Source: Streptomyces graminofaciens | Lineage (GTDB): Bacteria > Actinomycetota > Actinomycetes > Streptomycetales > Streptomycetaceae | NCBI RefSeq assembly: GCF_030294945.1 | Contig: NZ_AP018448.1 | Span: 8,528,501-8,592,500 of the forward strand | Reading direction: 5' to 3' | Length of the DNA stretch: 64,000 bases | In this document: positions 36,495 through 45,505 of the stretch, piece by piece | Numbering within the stretch: position 1 is the stretch's first letter | How the letters are laid out: every line of letters begins with the position of its first letter | Notes under the pieces: generated by a model | The model's database searches: none | What the model was told of the DNA's origin: nothing | The model's input: only the letters and a program-made list of their open reading frames with translations | Translations under genes and position numbers: made by a program

Positions 36495-36635
36495 CCAGCG
36501 GCCCTGCGTGGGTGGCAAAAGGCCGGCCTCCGGTGGAAGACGTTCCGTAAAACCGCCACGCGAAGCCCTTGAGCCTGCTCAACTTTGTCTCAGGGAGATT
36601 CCGCACGACCCATTGACGAGCACGACACGCACCAT

Positions 36636-36663
36636 CGACGGGGGCCCGACACGGCCCCCGTCG
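36636..36663 (+). terminator. hairpin downstream of proB
   Basis: 11-bp stem cgacgggggcc (36636-36646) with ggcccccgtcg (36653-36663), six-base loop and no T-tract. It is flanked by the direct repeat cgacccattg at about 36606 and 36670. Confidence 0.55.
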
Positions 36664-36713
36664 CCGAGCCCGACCCATTGCGAAGTGCGACCGAGTGAGC
36701 GAAGGAGGCCGTC

Positions 36714-37190
36714 GTGAGACGAGTGCGCCCCGGGGCCGCGGCGTCCCGTGGTGGTGGTACCTCCCGTGCGGCCGGCGAGGAGCGGACGCTCACCAGCGTC
36801 GCCGCCTCGGACACGTACGAGGGCGGCCACGGGAAGGAGCCCGAGGACGTGCCCCGGCTGTGGCATGTCACGCTCAGCGTCTCCGGCCCCGAGACCCCGC
36901 TGAAGGAGGTCAGGCGCGGCCTCGAACAGCTTGCCCACGACCACCCCTTTCTGCTGACCAGCAGGTACGCGAGCGACCACGCCGAGATCCGCTACTGGGA
37001 AGAGGCCCGCGACCTCCACGACGCCGCCGCCGTCGCCCTGCGCCTGTGGGGTGAGCACCGCCGTACGGCCGGGCTGCCGCCCTGGGAGATCGTCGGCCTG
37101 GAGGTCATCGACCGCCAGACGTACCACCAGCGCGTCGCCGAGGGGTACGGCCCGCCCCCGGCGACCCCGGTGGGAGTCCACCCCTTCTAG
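36714..37190 (+). CDS. conserved protein of unknown function between proB and proA
   Basis: 158 residues from GTG 36714, preceded by GAAGGAGG at good distance. The first 45 residues are Arg/Gly/Ser-rich. The folded part, [20 protein letters not shown] then [20 protein letters not shown] and [17 protein letters not shown], looks like an alpha/beta ferredoxin-like fold ending in [19 protein letters not shown] recall similar small proteins next to proA in other Streptomyces but no function. Co-expression with proline genes is possible, though proA has its own promoter. Confidence 0.75.
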   Translation: MRRVRPGAAASRGGGTSRAAGEERTLTSVAASDTYEGGHGKEPEDVPRLWHVTLSVSGPETPLKEVRRGLEQLAHDHPFLLTSRYASDHAEIRYWEEARDLHDAAAVALRLWGEHRRTAGLPPWEIVGLEVIDRQTYHQRVAEGYGPPPATPVGVHPF

Positions 37191-37266
37191 CCCCGATGCC
37201 CGCTTCGCGGCTTTCCTCCCTGTCTCGCGCTTTGGGATAGCAGATGGACGTCTCCACGGGGCGCAC

Positions 37267-37272
37267 TACGCT
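37267..37272 (+). promoter_or_regulatory. -10 element of leaderless proA promoter
   Basis: TACGCT ends six bases before ATG 37279. There is no Shine-Dalgarno in between. Confidence 0.65.
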
Positions 37273-37278
37273 TCCCTC

Positions 37279-38565
37279 ATGACCACGCTCTCGCCGTACG
37301 ACTCCATGTCCCCGGTCACCCGTGCCGCCTACCGCGCCAAGGGCGCCGCCGCCGACCTCGCGCCGCTCCCGCGCGCCGACAAGGACGACGCGCTGCTCGC
37401 CATCGCGGACGCGCTGGAGGTCCGTACGAGCGAGATCGTCGAGGCCAACGCCAAGGACATCGAGCGCGCCCGCGAGGCCGGTACCAGTGAGTCGATCATC
37501 GACCGGCTGACGCTCACGCCCGAGCGGATCCGCGCGATCGCCGCCGATGTGCGTGATGTGGCCGCGCTGCCCGACCCGGTCGGCGAGGTCGTCCGCGGCT
37601 CGACCCTGCCCAACGGCATCGACCTGCGCCAGGTCCGCGTTCCGCTCGGCGTGGTCGGCATCATCTACGAGGCCCGCCCGAACGTGACGGTCGACGCCGC
37701 CGCCCTCTGCCTGAAGTCCGGCAACGCGGTCCTGCTGCGCGGCTCGTCCTCCGCGTACGAATCGAACACCGCGCTGGTGCGTGTGCTGCGCGACGCGGTC
37801 GGCGGCGCGGGGCTGCCCGCCGACGCGATCCAGCTCGTACCGGGCGAGAGCCGCGAGTCCGTGCGCGAGCTGATGCGCGCCCGCGGCCTGGTCGACGTCC
37901 TGATCCCGCGCGGCGGCGCCTCGCTGATCCGGACGGTCGTCTCCGAGTCCACGGTCCCGGTGATCGAGACCGGCACCGGCAACTGCCACGTCTACGTCGA
38001 CGCCCAGGCCGACATCGACATGGCGGTCGAGATCCTGATCAACTCCAAGGCCCAGCGGGTCAGCGTCTGCAACGCCGCCGAGACCCTCCTGGTCCACCAG
38101 GACATCGCCCCCGAGTTCCTGCCCCGCGCCCTCGACGCCCTCGCCGAGGCGGGCGTCACGGTCCACGCCGACGAGCGCGTGCTGGCCTACGCCAAGGACT
38201 CCAAGGCGACGGTGGTGGAGGCCACGGCCGAAGACTGGGAGGCGGAGTACCTGTCGTACGACATCGCGGCGGCTGTGGTCGACTCCCTCGACAGGGCCGT
38301 CGAACACATCCGCCTGTGGACCTCGGGCCACACCGAGGCCATCGTGACCACCTCCCAGCAGGCGGCCCGCCGCTTCACCCAGCTGGTCGACTCCACGACG
38401 GTCGCGGTCAACGCCTCCACGCGCTTCACCGACGGCGGCCAGTTCGGCTTCGGCGCCGAGATCGGCATCTCCACCCAGAAACTCCACGCCCGCGGCCCGA
38501 TGGGCCTGCCCGAACTCACCAGCACGAAGTACATCGTCACGGGCGACGGCCACGTGCGGCGCTGA
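37279..38565 (+). CDS. proA: gamma-glutamyl phosphate reductase
   Basis: 428 residues. It reduces gamma-glutamyl phosphate to the semialdehyde, second step of proline synthesis. Aldehyde-dehydrogenase-like signatures: [63 protein letters not shown], the catalytic Cys in [15 protein letters not shown] (about residue 264) and [23 protein letters not shown] 37279 is preferred over longer frames because the -10 TACGCT sits six bases upstream and homologues start here. Confidence 0.96.
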   Translation: MTTLSPYDSMSPVTRAAYRAKGAAADLAPLPRADKDDALLAIADALEVRTSEIVEANAKDIERAREAGTSESIIDRLTLTPERIRAIAADVRDVAALPDPVGEVVRGSTLPNGIDLRQVRVPLGVVGIIYEARPNVTVDAAALCLKSGNAVLLRGSSSAYESNTALVRVLRDAVGGAGLPADAIQLVPGESRESVRELMRARGLVDVLIPRGGASLIRTVVSESTVPVIETGTGNCHVYVDAQADIDMAVEILINSKAQRVSVCNAAETLLVHQDIAPEFLPRALDALAEAGVTVHADERVLAYAKDSKATVVEATAEDWEAEYLSYDIAAAVVDSLDRAVEHIRLWTSGHTEAIVTTSQQAARRFTQLVDSTTVAVNASTRFTDGGQFGFGAEIGISTQKLHARGPMGLPELTSTKYIVTGDGHVRR

Positions 38566-38806
38566 GCCGGTCCGAAGGGGGCCGAGCCGGGCGGGGGCGC
38601 AGAGCCTCGGGTTTCCCGCGCGCGTCTGGCCGGGCGGGGTTTCCCCGTACGGGCAGGGGCGACGCGGGGGCGCCCGAGGGGCCGACCGGCAGCTCCCGGT
38701 TCCCGCGTACGGCCCCGCGCCGCCTGGGGCTCCGCCCCCTTCCTGTGAGTCGCTTGGCACAACGGATGAATTTCCTTACCGTCTGCCCAAATTGACCACC
38801 CCGGTC

Positions 38807-38812
38807 TACTCT
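38807..38812 (+). promoter_or_regulatory. -10 element of leaderless promoter
   Basis: TACTCT ends six bases before GTG 38819. The same hexamer and spacing recur at 39529 before the next gene. Confidence 0.65.
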
Positions 38813-38818
38813 GGATCC

Positions 38819-39418
38819 GTGCCGGAGGACGTGGGGGGCACGCCGTTCCCGGACGGCTGGGAGCCCGACGACGACCGCGACCGCGGGGGTATGGACGAAG
38901 AGTTCGCCTCCGTGGTCTTCGACGAGGCCTTCGTACGGGCGGCTGCGGTCCATGAGCCGACCGCCGTCGAGCGCCTCCTGGCCGCCGCCGAGGCCCGCGC
39001 CGCGGCACAGGAGGCCGAGGCCCGCCGGGCGCACTCCAGAGGCGCCCGCGACGACGACCGCTTCGAGGACCCCTTCGGCCCCGATTTCGGCCACGACCCC
39101 GATCTGGACGACGCGGAGATCCTGGAGGGCCGCTACGGCCGCTACGGCTCCACCGGCCCCTTCGGCAGGCCGTACGGCAAGCAAGCCCGCTGGCACCGCC
39201 CGGTCGCCTGGGTACTCGCCCTGGTCATGGGCATCGGCATGGTCGCGCTCGCCTTCACCGCCGTCTACCGAGGCGCCTCCTCGGACCGTCAGGACCAGGT
39301 CCCGCCCCCCGCCACCACGGGCGTCGAACCAGGCGCGTCGATCGACGCCTCCGCAGGCCCGTCTGCCTCCGCCGACTACTCCCAGCCGGCAGTCTCGGCG
39401 GTACCGCGCACACCCTGA
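38819..39418 (+). CDS. single-pass membrane protein, paralogue of the next gene
   Basis: 199 residues. The cytoplasmic N-terminus has the motif FASVVFDEAFVRAAAVHEPT followed by AVERLLAAAEARA, shared with the protein at 39541. An acidic and Arg/Gly region (DDDRFEDPFGPDFGHDPDL, GRYGRYGSTG) leads to one membrane helix (PVAWVLALVMGIGMVALAFTAVY) and a short Pro/Ser/Ala-rich outer tail. No enzymatic domain. It sits in the position of S. coelicolor genes that I recall being tested with the Mre spore-wall complex, so an envelope role is inferred. Confidence 0.8.
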   Translation: MPEDVGGTPFPDGWEPDDDRDRGGMDEEFASVVFDEAFVRAAAVHEPTAVERLLAAAEARAAAQEAEARRAHSRGARDDDRFEDPFGPDFGHDPDLDDAEILEGRYGRYGSTGPFGRPYGKQARWHRPVAWVLALVMGIGMVALAFTAVYRGASSDRQDQVPPPATTGVEPGASIDASAGPSASADYSQPAVSAVPRTP

Positions 39419-39528
39419 CAGCCGCGTCGGACAGCACCCGCAGACGGTTCGACACCCATTCGAAAACCTGGTGGGGACCTGTCAGAACTTGTCGCGTACC
39501 AGCGCGTTTACCGAGGCCCCCGGAGACC

Positions 39529-39534
39529 TACTCT
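39529..39534 (+). promoter_or_regulatory. -10 element of leaderless promoter
   Basis: TACTCT ends six bases before ATG 39541. Confidence 0.65.
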
Positions 39535-39540
39535 GAAGGT

Positions 39541-40611
39541 ATGGGCGGACCTGGAGACCCACCTGAGGGGCCACCCGAGGGCGCTCCCGGCGGTGGCGAG
39601 GACGAGTACCGATCCGTCGTCTTCGACGAGTCGTTCATCCGCGCTGCCCGCCTCCAGGAATTCTCCGCACAGGAACGCCTCACCGACCACGCCCCGGCCG
39701 TGCGCCATCTCCCGCCCCCGCGCAGAGGCTTCTCCAAGCAGGCCCTGATCCTCGTCGTACTGATCGCCCTCGCCTTCGGCACCGCGATCTACATGGGCGT
39801 CCGCCACCCGTACGCGACCCCGGCCGCCGCCGGCCCCACCGAGCCGCTGCGGATGACCGTGATCCCGCTGTCGCCGCAGGCCGCCGTGCCCGGCGCAGAG
39901 AACCCCGAGAAGCTGTACGCGGCCAGCCCGGCCGCCCGGTTCCGGATCGGCGCCGAGGGCATCACCATGCCGGCCACCCGCCGCACCCAGCACTTCTCCG
40001 ACAGCCAGGTCGTCACCGCCCTGACCACCGCCAAGGACTACCTCGTCGCCTCCGCGCTCGACCCGGAGGTCCTCGACGGCAGCACCGTCCAGCCCGTGCG
40101 GCGACTGCTCGACTCGGAGCAGCTCGACCAGTTCCAGCAGAGCTTCGACCACCCGGCCGCCGACGGACGGCACGCCCCCACCGGCTGGCTGGTCCGCTTC
40201 GACCCCTCACGCGCCCAGCTCGCCGACACCGACATCCGCGTCCAGGGCACACTCCAGGCCGCGGAATTCGACTCCGGCACTCTTGAGGTCGTCGCCGACC
40301 ACACCTATGTGTACGCGCTGCGCCCGGCCGGCGCCGACAAGACGGCCGAGGCCTCCCTCTTCACCGTCCGCCGCGAGCTGCACTTCCGCTTCGACGAGAA
40401 CGACCTCCGCACCCGCCAGGCCGCCCTCGCCGTGTCGTACGTCCAGGCCGGACCCCTGGCCTGCGCCGAGGACGCCACGAACCACCTGCGGCCGCTGCTC
40501 GCCGGCCGCACGGCAAAGGCGGGCGGCCCCGCCGGCACCGACCCGTACGCGAACGGCGGCACCACGGCCCTGTGCGGCTCCCTCGCACAGAGCGCCCAGC
40601 CGAAGGTGTGA
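39541..40611 (+). CDS. membrane protein with exported domain, paralogue of the previous gene
   Basis: 356 residues. The N-terminus has YRSVVFDESFIRAARLQEFS then AQERLTDHAP, matching the preceding protein. After LPPPRRGFSK comes one membrane helix (QALILVVLIALAFGTAIYMG) and an extracytoplasmic domain of about 270 residues with two cysteines (LACAEDA and ALCGSLA) and strands such as ELHFRFDENDLRTRQAALAV. I recognise no catalytic motif. Its position and export suggest a wall- or septum-associated protein; the homologue in S. coelicolor lies in the same wall-synthesis neighbourhood. Confidence 0.8.
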   Translation: MGGPGDPPEGPPEGAPGGGEDEYRSVVFDESFIRAARLQEFSAQERLTDHAPAVRHLPPPRRGFSKQALILVVLIALAFGTAIYMGVRHPYATPAAAGPTEPLRMTVIPLSPQAAVPGAENPEKLYAASPAARFRIGAEGITMPATRRTQHFSDSQVVTALTTAKDYLVASALDPEVLDGSTVQPVRRLLDSEQLDQFQQSFDHPAADGRHAPTGWLVRFDPSRAQLADTDIRVQGTLQAAEFDSGTLEVVADHTYVYALRPAGADKTAEASLFTVRRELHFRFDENDLRTRQAALAVSYVQAGPLACAEDATNHLRPLLAGRTAKAGGPAGTDPYANGGTTALCGSLAQSAQPKV

Positions 40612-40661
40612 CCCTCCGGACCGGGCGCTCCCCGCGGACGGCCACGACCGTGGCCGTCACC

Positions 40662-41807
40662 TCACTCGCCGTCCGGACGCCTGTCCTCGGTGGTGTCGGT
40701 GTCGGGCCTGGTGTCGGTGTCGGTACCGGTGCCGCCCGACCCCGAGCCGCCGGCGCTCCCGCCACCGTTCGCGAACCCGCCGAAGCCGCGACGCACCCGG
40801 CCACCGAGGTCCCCGGCACCGCCCGCGATGTCGGTGACCAGCTTCATCAGCGGGTCCTTGGAGTTCTTGACAGTGCTCGTGTAGTGCGCGGCCGACTCAC
40901 GGAAGGAGTCGGTCACCGAGGTGTCCCTGTCCTCGCTGCGCCGCGGGTAGTGACCGTCCATGATCCGCTGGTAGTCGCGGGACTCGGCCCACTTCTTCAG
41001 CTCGGCCGCGCGCACGGTGGTGAAGGGGTGCGAGCGGGGCAGCACGTTCAGGATCTTCAGCACGGAGTCGCGCAGATCGCCCCCGGCCTCGTACTCCTCG
41101 GCCTGCGCGAGGAACGCGTCCACGTTCATCTCGTGCAGGTGGTTGCCGCCCGCGATCTTCATCAGGCCGCGCATCGAGGCCCGGACGTCCTGGCCGACCA
41201 GGAGGCCCGCGCGGTCGGCGGACAGCTCCGACTTGCGGAACCACTCGCGCAGCGCGGTCACGATCGCCAGGATCGCGATGTTGCCCAGCGGGATCCAGGC
41301 GATCCTGATCGCCAGGTTCGTCAGGAACAGCAGGATCGTGCGGTACACCGCGTGGCCGGAGAGCGCGTGGCCCACCTCGTGGCCGATGACCGCCCGCATC
41401 TCCTCCTCGTCGAGCAGCTCGACGAGCCCGGTCGTCACCACGATGATCGGCTCGTCCAGGCCGATGCACATCGCGTTCGGCTGCGGGTCCTGGTTCACGT
41501 ACATCGGCGGGACCTTCTCCAGGTCCAGGATGTAACAGGCGTCCCGCAGCATGTCGTTGAGGTGGGTGAACTGCTGGTCCGAGACCCGTACCGAGTCGGA
41601 CAGGAACAGCAGCCGCAGGCTGCGCTCGGGCAACAGACCGCTGAGGGCCTTGAACACCGTGTCGAAACCGCTGAGCTTGCGCAGCGCCACCAGCGCCGAG
41701 CGGTCCGCGGGATGTTCGTACGCCCGCGAGGAGATCCCCTCGAAGCGCCTGCGCTGCCTGCTGGGCACGTTCTCGTGCCCGTCCTGCTCATGGTTGTCGT
41801 CGGTCAT
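40662..41807 (-). CDS. M48 family membrane metalloprotease
   Basis: 381 residues from ATG 41805-41807, preferred over 41819 because GGGGGAG lies before it. Zinc motif HEVGH (about residue 142) and the third ligand region SELSADRAGLL fit M48/HtpX-like peptidases. Two hydrophobic stretches follow the zinc site (AVYRTILLFLTNLAIRIAWI, LGNIAILAIVTAL), so the active site faces the membrane. The N-terminal part has FEGISSRAYEHPADRSALVA. The C-terminus is Gly/Ser/Asp/Thr-rich and probably disordered. It points toward the paralogous pair on the other strand. Likely role: membrane protein quality control. Confidence 0.9.
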   Translation of the reverse strand: MTDDNHEQDGHENVPSRQRRRFEGISSRAYEHPADRSALVALRKLSGFDTVFKALSGLLPERSLRLLFLSDSVRVSDQQFTHLNDMLRDACYILDLEKVPPMYVNQDPQPNAMCIGLDEPIIVVTTGLVELLDEEEMRAVIGHEVGHALSGHAVYRTILLFLTNLAIRIAWIPLGNIAILAIVTALREWFRKSELSADRAGLLVGQDVRASMRGLMKIAGGNHLHEMNVDAFLAQAEEYEAGGDLRDSVLKILNVLPRSHPFTTVRAAELKKWAESRDYQRIMDGHYPRRSEDRDTSVTDSFRESAAHYTSTVKNSKDPLMKLVTDIAGGAGDLGGRVRRGFGGFANGGGSAGGSGSGGTGTDTDTRPDTDTTEDRRPDGE

Positions 41808-41907
41808 GTTCTCCCCCATGCGTCTGATGGCCCATGTTGCCCCCGAAGCGGAGTCCAGCCTAGGCGGAGTTACCGTGGCAGGGCATCAACCGTGAGGAGC
41901 GATCTCA

Positions 41908-42078
41908 ATGGGACATCTGCCGCACCTGCCGGCGGCCGCCTGGCTGACCGACGCCGCGAGCGCCGCGGGGAAGGAGCAGGGCCCGGGCAACCTGCTGCGC
42001 ATCGTGCTGGTCGTGATGGTCCTGGGATCCGTGCTGCTGGGGTGGTTCCTCCTGCGGGGATACAAGCGGGACGACTGA
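41908..42078 (+). CDS. 56-residue membrane mini-protein
   Basis: ATG 41908 with GAGGAG eight bases upstream. After a short Ala-rich segment with two His (MGHLPHLPAAAWLTDAASAA) comes one membrane helix near the C-terminus (LLRIVLVVMVLGSVLLGWFLL) and a basic/acidic end RGYKRDD. It is divergent from the protease gene. A six-bp hairpin with a tcaa loop (42125-42140) follows. No family recognised; the layout resembles tail-anchored regulators of membrane proteins. Confidence 0.65.
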   Translation: MGHLPHLPAAAWLTDAASAAGKEQGPGNLLRIVLVVMVLGSVLLGWFLLRGYKRDD

Positions 42079-42225
42079 CGGTTCCGCGGGCTCCGTACAC
42101 GGCCGTCCCCCTTGAGTACGGCCCTCCTCCTCAAGGAGGAGTCGACGTGATCGCGGCGAAGGACCCCGCTTACGATGTGCCGGAGTCTTTATTCCGATCC
42201 CACACCCGGATAGGTTCTGCCGACG

Positions 42226-42393
42226 ATGAGCTTCCACAGCACCGCTGCCGACTTGGTCACTTTCGCCGCCGAGGGCGGCGGGGAGCACGGCGGCAACCAC
42301 GAGAGCCTCAGCCCCTATCTGACCGGCGGCGGAGCCCTTTTCATCCTTCTGCTGCTCCTGTGGATCACGACCCGTTTCAACCGGGATCGCTAA
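42226..42393 (+). CDS. 55-residue membrane mini-protein
   Basis: ATG 42226, with TAGGTT nine bases upstream (42211-42216) as a near-leaderless promoter. Sequence: acidic/Gly/His start ([20 protein letters not shown]), one C-terminal membrane helix ([18 protein letters not shown]) and a basic end NRDR. The architecture is like the mini-protein at 41908: soluble start, one helix, charged C-terminus containing RD. Unknown function. nadD follows after 58 bases. Confidence 0.65.
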   Translation: MSFHSTAADLVTFAAEGGGEHGGNHESLSPYLTGGGALFILLLLLWITTRFNRDR

Positions 42394-42451
42394 TCCCTAC
42401 AAAAAGACGTTCGACCGGGACGCGGTGGCCGGGCCGGTAGGGTCTGCACGC

Positions 42452-43129
42452 ATGGAGGAGCAGGAAGTGCCTACCGGTCCGGAGCACGACAAGACCAGCG
42501 ACCAGGCGCCGAACGGCCCCGGGAACGGCCCGTCCACACCCGGCCGGCGCCGCCTCGGCGTCATGGGCGGGACGTTCGACCCGATCCACAACGGGCACCT
42601 CGTCGCGGCCCAGGAGGTCGCCGCGCAGTTCGGTCTTGACGAGGTCGTGTTCGTGCCGACCGGTCAGCCGTGGCAGAAGTCCCACCGTTCGGTCTCGGCC
42701 GCCGAGGACCGCTATCTGATGACGGTGATCGCGACCGCCGAGAACCCCCAGTTCTCCGTGAGCCGCATCGACATCGACCGCCGGGGCCTGACGTACACCA
42801 TCGACACCCTGCGCGAGCTGCACCAGCTCAACCCCGACACGGACCTCTTCTTCATCACCGGCGCCGACGCGCTCGCCCAGATCCTCACCTGGCGCGACGC
42901 CGAAGAGCTGTTCTCCCTGGCGCACTTCATCGGGGTCACTCGTCCGGGCCACACGCTGCACGACCCCGGCCTGCCCGCGGGCGGTGTCTCGCTCGTCGAG
43001 GTTCCCGCTCTCGCCATCTCCTCCACAGACTGTCGTGCGAGAGTCGCCAAGGGCGACCCCGTCTGGTATCTGGTGCCGGACGGCGTGGTGCGCTACATCG
43101 ACAAACGGCAGCTGTACCGCGGCGAGTGA
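42452..43129 (+). CDS. nadD: nicotinate-nucleotide adenylyltransferase
   Basis: 225 residues from ATG 42452. It makes deamido-NAD from nicotinate mononucleotide and ATP. The nucleotidyl-transferase motif is [20 protein letters not shown] (GxFxPxHxGH), with the second motif [10 protein letters not shown] near the end and [11 protein letters not shown]. The first 35 residues are a Pro/Gly-rich extension. TAGGGT at 42438-42443 stands eight bases before the ATG. The next gene starts 16 bases after the stop. Confidence 0.95.
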   Translation: MEEQEVPTGPEHDKTSDQAPNGPGNGPSTPGRRRLGVMGGTFDPIHNGHLVAAQEVAAQFGLDEVVFVPTGQPWQKSHRSVSAAEDRYLMTVIATAENPQFSVSRIDIDRRGLTYTIDTLRELHQLNPDTDLFFITGADALAQILTWRDAEELFSLAHFIGVTRPGHTLHDPGLPAGGVSLVEVPALAISSTDCRARVAKGDPVWYLVPDGVVRYIDKRQLYRGE

Positions 43130-43145
43130 GCCGAGAGGGGCACCG

Positions 43146-44879
43146 GTGAACAACGGATACGACGCTGGATACGGGGGCGGCGACCAGTACGAACTCGTGG
43201 GTTACGACGAGTTCGGGCAGCCTGTGTACCGGCAGGTGCCCACCCAACAGGTGCCTCAGCAGGCGTACGACCCCTACGGCCAGGGGTACGCCGGCTACGG
43301 CGGCTATGACCAGTACGCCGGTCAGCAGCAGGCCGCGCCGTCCTATGACACGGGCCAGCAGGCCCCCGCACCCCAGTACGACCCCTACGACCCGTACGGG
43401 ACGGCCACGCAGCAGACCTCCACGGCGTACGACCCCTACGGGCAGGCCACCGCCACCGGCCACCAGCCCCAGGCACGGGTCACGGAACAGACGGCGTACG
43501 TCCCCCAGCAGGGGGGACCCGTGGAGCCGACCGCCGCGAGGCCGGCCGAGGAGAGCGAGCCCCGGGCCGGTGACACCGCCCCGGAACGGGAGTACCGCAC
43601 CGAGCAGTTCGCCTTCGTCGAGGAGCCCGACGGCGACTCCGAGGACGTCATCGACTGGCTGAACTTCACGGAGAACCGCACCGAGCGGCGCGAGGAGGCC
43701 AAGCGCCGGGCCAAGAGCCGTCTCGTCGCCCTCGTCGTGGCCTTCGCGCTGGTCGTGGTCGGCGGTGTCGGCTACCTCTGGTACGCGGGCATGCTGCCCG
43801 GCTCGTCCTCGGACGGGAAGTCCGGCACGACGACCTCGGCCGCGGCCCAGAAGCGTGATGTGGTCGTCGTCCACCTGCACGACACCAAGAACGGCGGCAC
43901 CTCCACGGCGCTGCTCGTCGACAACACCACCACCGAGCAGGGCGCCACCGTCCTGCTGCCCAACTCCCTCGCCCTGACCGCCGAGGACGGCACCACGACC
44001 ACCCTCGCCAAGTCCGTCGAGGACGACGGCTCCTCCGGCACCCGTGACGAACTCGACACCGTGCTCGGCACGGACATCGAGGGCACCTGGCGCCTCGACA
44101 CCCCGTACCTGAACAACCTCGTCGAGCTGGTCGGCAACATCGACATCGACACCGACACGGACGTGCCCGACCCCGGGGCCAAGAAGAAGACCGAGGCCCC
44201 GCTGGTCCACGAGGGCAAGGGCCAGACCCTCAGCGGCAAGATGGCCGTCGCCTACGCCACCTACCGGGCCTCCGGCGAGTCGCAGAACGCACAGCTGAAG
44301 CGGTTCGGGCAGGTCATGCGGGGCGTGCTGCGCAAGCTGTCCTCCGACTCGGAGGCCGCCACGGTCACCGTGCAGTCGCTGGCCCAGATCCTCGACCCCT
44401 CGCTCAGCGACAAGGACCTCGGCGCCTTCCTCGCGGGGCTCGCCGAGCGCGCCAAGGGCGGCGACTACAAGACGGAGCTGCTCCCGGCCCAGCAGGACGG
44501 CACCCTCAGCGCCGAGGACTCCGACAGCGTGGTCAAGGACCTGCTCGGCGGCACCGCGAAGAGCCCCGACGCGGGCAGCGCCGTCCGGGTCGGCATCAGG
44601 AACGCCACCGGCGACAAGGACGCCACCGAAGAGGCCCGCGTGGTCCTGCTGAACGGCGGCTACACCTTCCTCGACGCCGGAACGGTCGACGCAGCCCGGG
44701 CGACCTCCCAGGTCACCTACTCCGACGCGGCCCGCAAGCAGGACGCCGTCGAGGTCGCCAAGACGCTCGGCCTGCCGGCCGGCGCCGTCAAGAAGGGCGA
44801 GACCACGTCCAACGCGGACGTCTCGGTCGTACTGGGCCAGGACTACGAGACGACCGACACGACGGGCTCCACGGGCTGA
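43146..44879 (+). CDS. LytR-CpsA-Psr-type envelope protein with degenerate catalytic domain and LytR_C domain
   Basis: 577 residues from GTG 43146 (AGAGGGG upstream). Residues 1-115 are Tyr/Gln/Pro-rich with DPYGQ-type repeats; one membrane helix is at about 193-217 (LVALVVAFALVVVGGVGYLW). The outer part begins like an LCP domain (DVVVVHLHDTKNGGTSTALL, KMAVAYATYRASGESQNAQL) and ends with a LytR_C domain (about 479-570, VRVGIRNATGDKDATEEARV). The Arg that LCP enzymes place before the first Asp (RSDT) is absent, so transferase activity is doubtful. LCP proteins attach anionic polymers to peptidoglycan. This gene lies between nadD and rsfS. Confidence 0.75.
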   Translation: MNNGYDAGYGGGDQYELVGYDEFGQPVYRQVPTQQVPQQAYDPYGQGYAGYGGYDQYAGQQQAAPSYDTGQQAPAPQYDPYDPYGTATQQTSTAYDPYGQATATGHQPQARVTEQTAYVPQQGGPVEPTAARPAEESEPRAGDTAPEREYRTEQFAFVEEPDGDSEDVIDWLNFTENRTERREEAKRRAKSRLVALVVAFALVVVGGVGYLWYAGMLPGSSSDGKSGTTTSAAAQKRDVVVVHLHDTKNGGTSTALLVDNTTTEQGATVLLPNSLALTAEDGTTTTLAKSVEDDGSSGTRDELDTVLGTDIEGTWRLDTPYLNNLVELVGNIDIDTDTDVPDPGAKKKTEAPLVHEGKGQTLSGKMAVAYATYRASGESQNAQLKRFGQVMRGVLRKLSSDSEAATVTVQSLAQILDPSLSDKDLGAFLAGLAERAKGGDYKTELLPAQQDGTLSAEDSDSVVKDLLGGTAKSPDAGSAVRVGIRNATGDKDATEEARVVLLNGGYTFLDAGTVDAARATSQVTYSDAARKQDAVEVAKTLGLPAGAVKKGETTSNADVSVVLGQDYETTDTTGSTG

Positions 44880-44897
44880 CCGCGTCGCACGGAGAAC

Positions 44898-44936
44898 GGG
44901 CCCCGGAGCCGCCGTGTCGGCGCCGCTTCGGGGCCC
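44898..44936 (+). terminator. hairpin after the LCP-type gene
   Basis: gggccccg (44898-44905) pairs with cggggccc (44929-44936), with an inner GC-rich stem. Confidence 0.55.
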
Positions 44937-45058
44937 ATCCGGGGGTGAGCGGGGGCGCGCCGTCGGTCCAGTGCAAACCCGTGGGGCGCTGTCGGTGGTC
45001 CGTGAGACCCTTGAGGCAGCCCGTGAGGGTTCCTGACCGCCGACGGAAAGTCCTGGTA

Positions 45059-45505
45059 GTGACCGCCACCGACCGCTCCCTCGAGCTCCTCGCCACCGCC
45101 GCACAGGCGGCCGCCGACAAGCTCGCGCACGACATCATCGCGTACGACGTCAGCGATGTGCTCTCCATCACGGACGCCTTCCTGCTGGCCTCCGCACCCA
45201 ACGACCGCCAGGTCAAGTCGATCGTCGACGAGATCGAGGAGCGGCTGAACAAGGAGCTCGACGCCAAGCCCGTCCGCCGCGAGGGCGACCGCGACGCCCG
45301 CTGGATCCTGCTCGACTACGTCGACATCGTCGTCCACGTCCAGCACAGCGAGGAGCGTGTCTTCTACGCCCTGGAGCGGCTTTGGAAGGACTGCCCCGAG
45401 CTGGAGCTGCCCGCCGACGCCAAGGCGACCCGCGGCAAGGCCGAGGAGCACGCCAAGCTGCGGGCCGCCGAGGAGGCGGCCGAGCTGGGCGGGGAGCTGC
45501 GTTGA
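45059..45505 (+). CDS. rsfS: ribosomal silencing factor RsfS
   Basis: 148 residues from GTG 45059. RsfS binds L14 on the large subunit and blocks subunit joining under starvation. Core motifs: ATAAQAAADKLAHDIIAYDV, SITDAFLLASAPNDRQVKSI, WILLDYVDIVVHVQ and YALERLWKDCPE. The Ala/Glu/Lys-rich tail of about 30 residues is an actinobacterial extension. The stop codon overlaps the TTG start of the next gene (TTGA). Confidence 0.94.
   Translation: MTATDRSLELLATAAQAAADKLAHDIIAYDVSDVLSITDAFLLASAPNDRQVKSIVDEIEERLNKELDAKPVRREGDRDARWILLDYVDIVVHVQHSEERVFYALERLWKDCPELELPADAKATRGKAEEHAKLRAAEEAAELGGELR

Noticed and set aside
42147..42440. GTG with a perfect-looking AAGGAGGAG before it
   Set aside because: The purine run is one arm of a hairpin (42125-42140), and the frame becomes Arg-rich nonsense overlapping the mini-protein gene and the nadD leader.
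42984..43145. Extending the LCP-like gene upstream into nadD
   Set aside because: The in-frame extension overlaps the nadD coding sequence and the GTG at 43146 has a good ribosome site.
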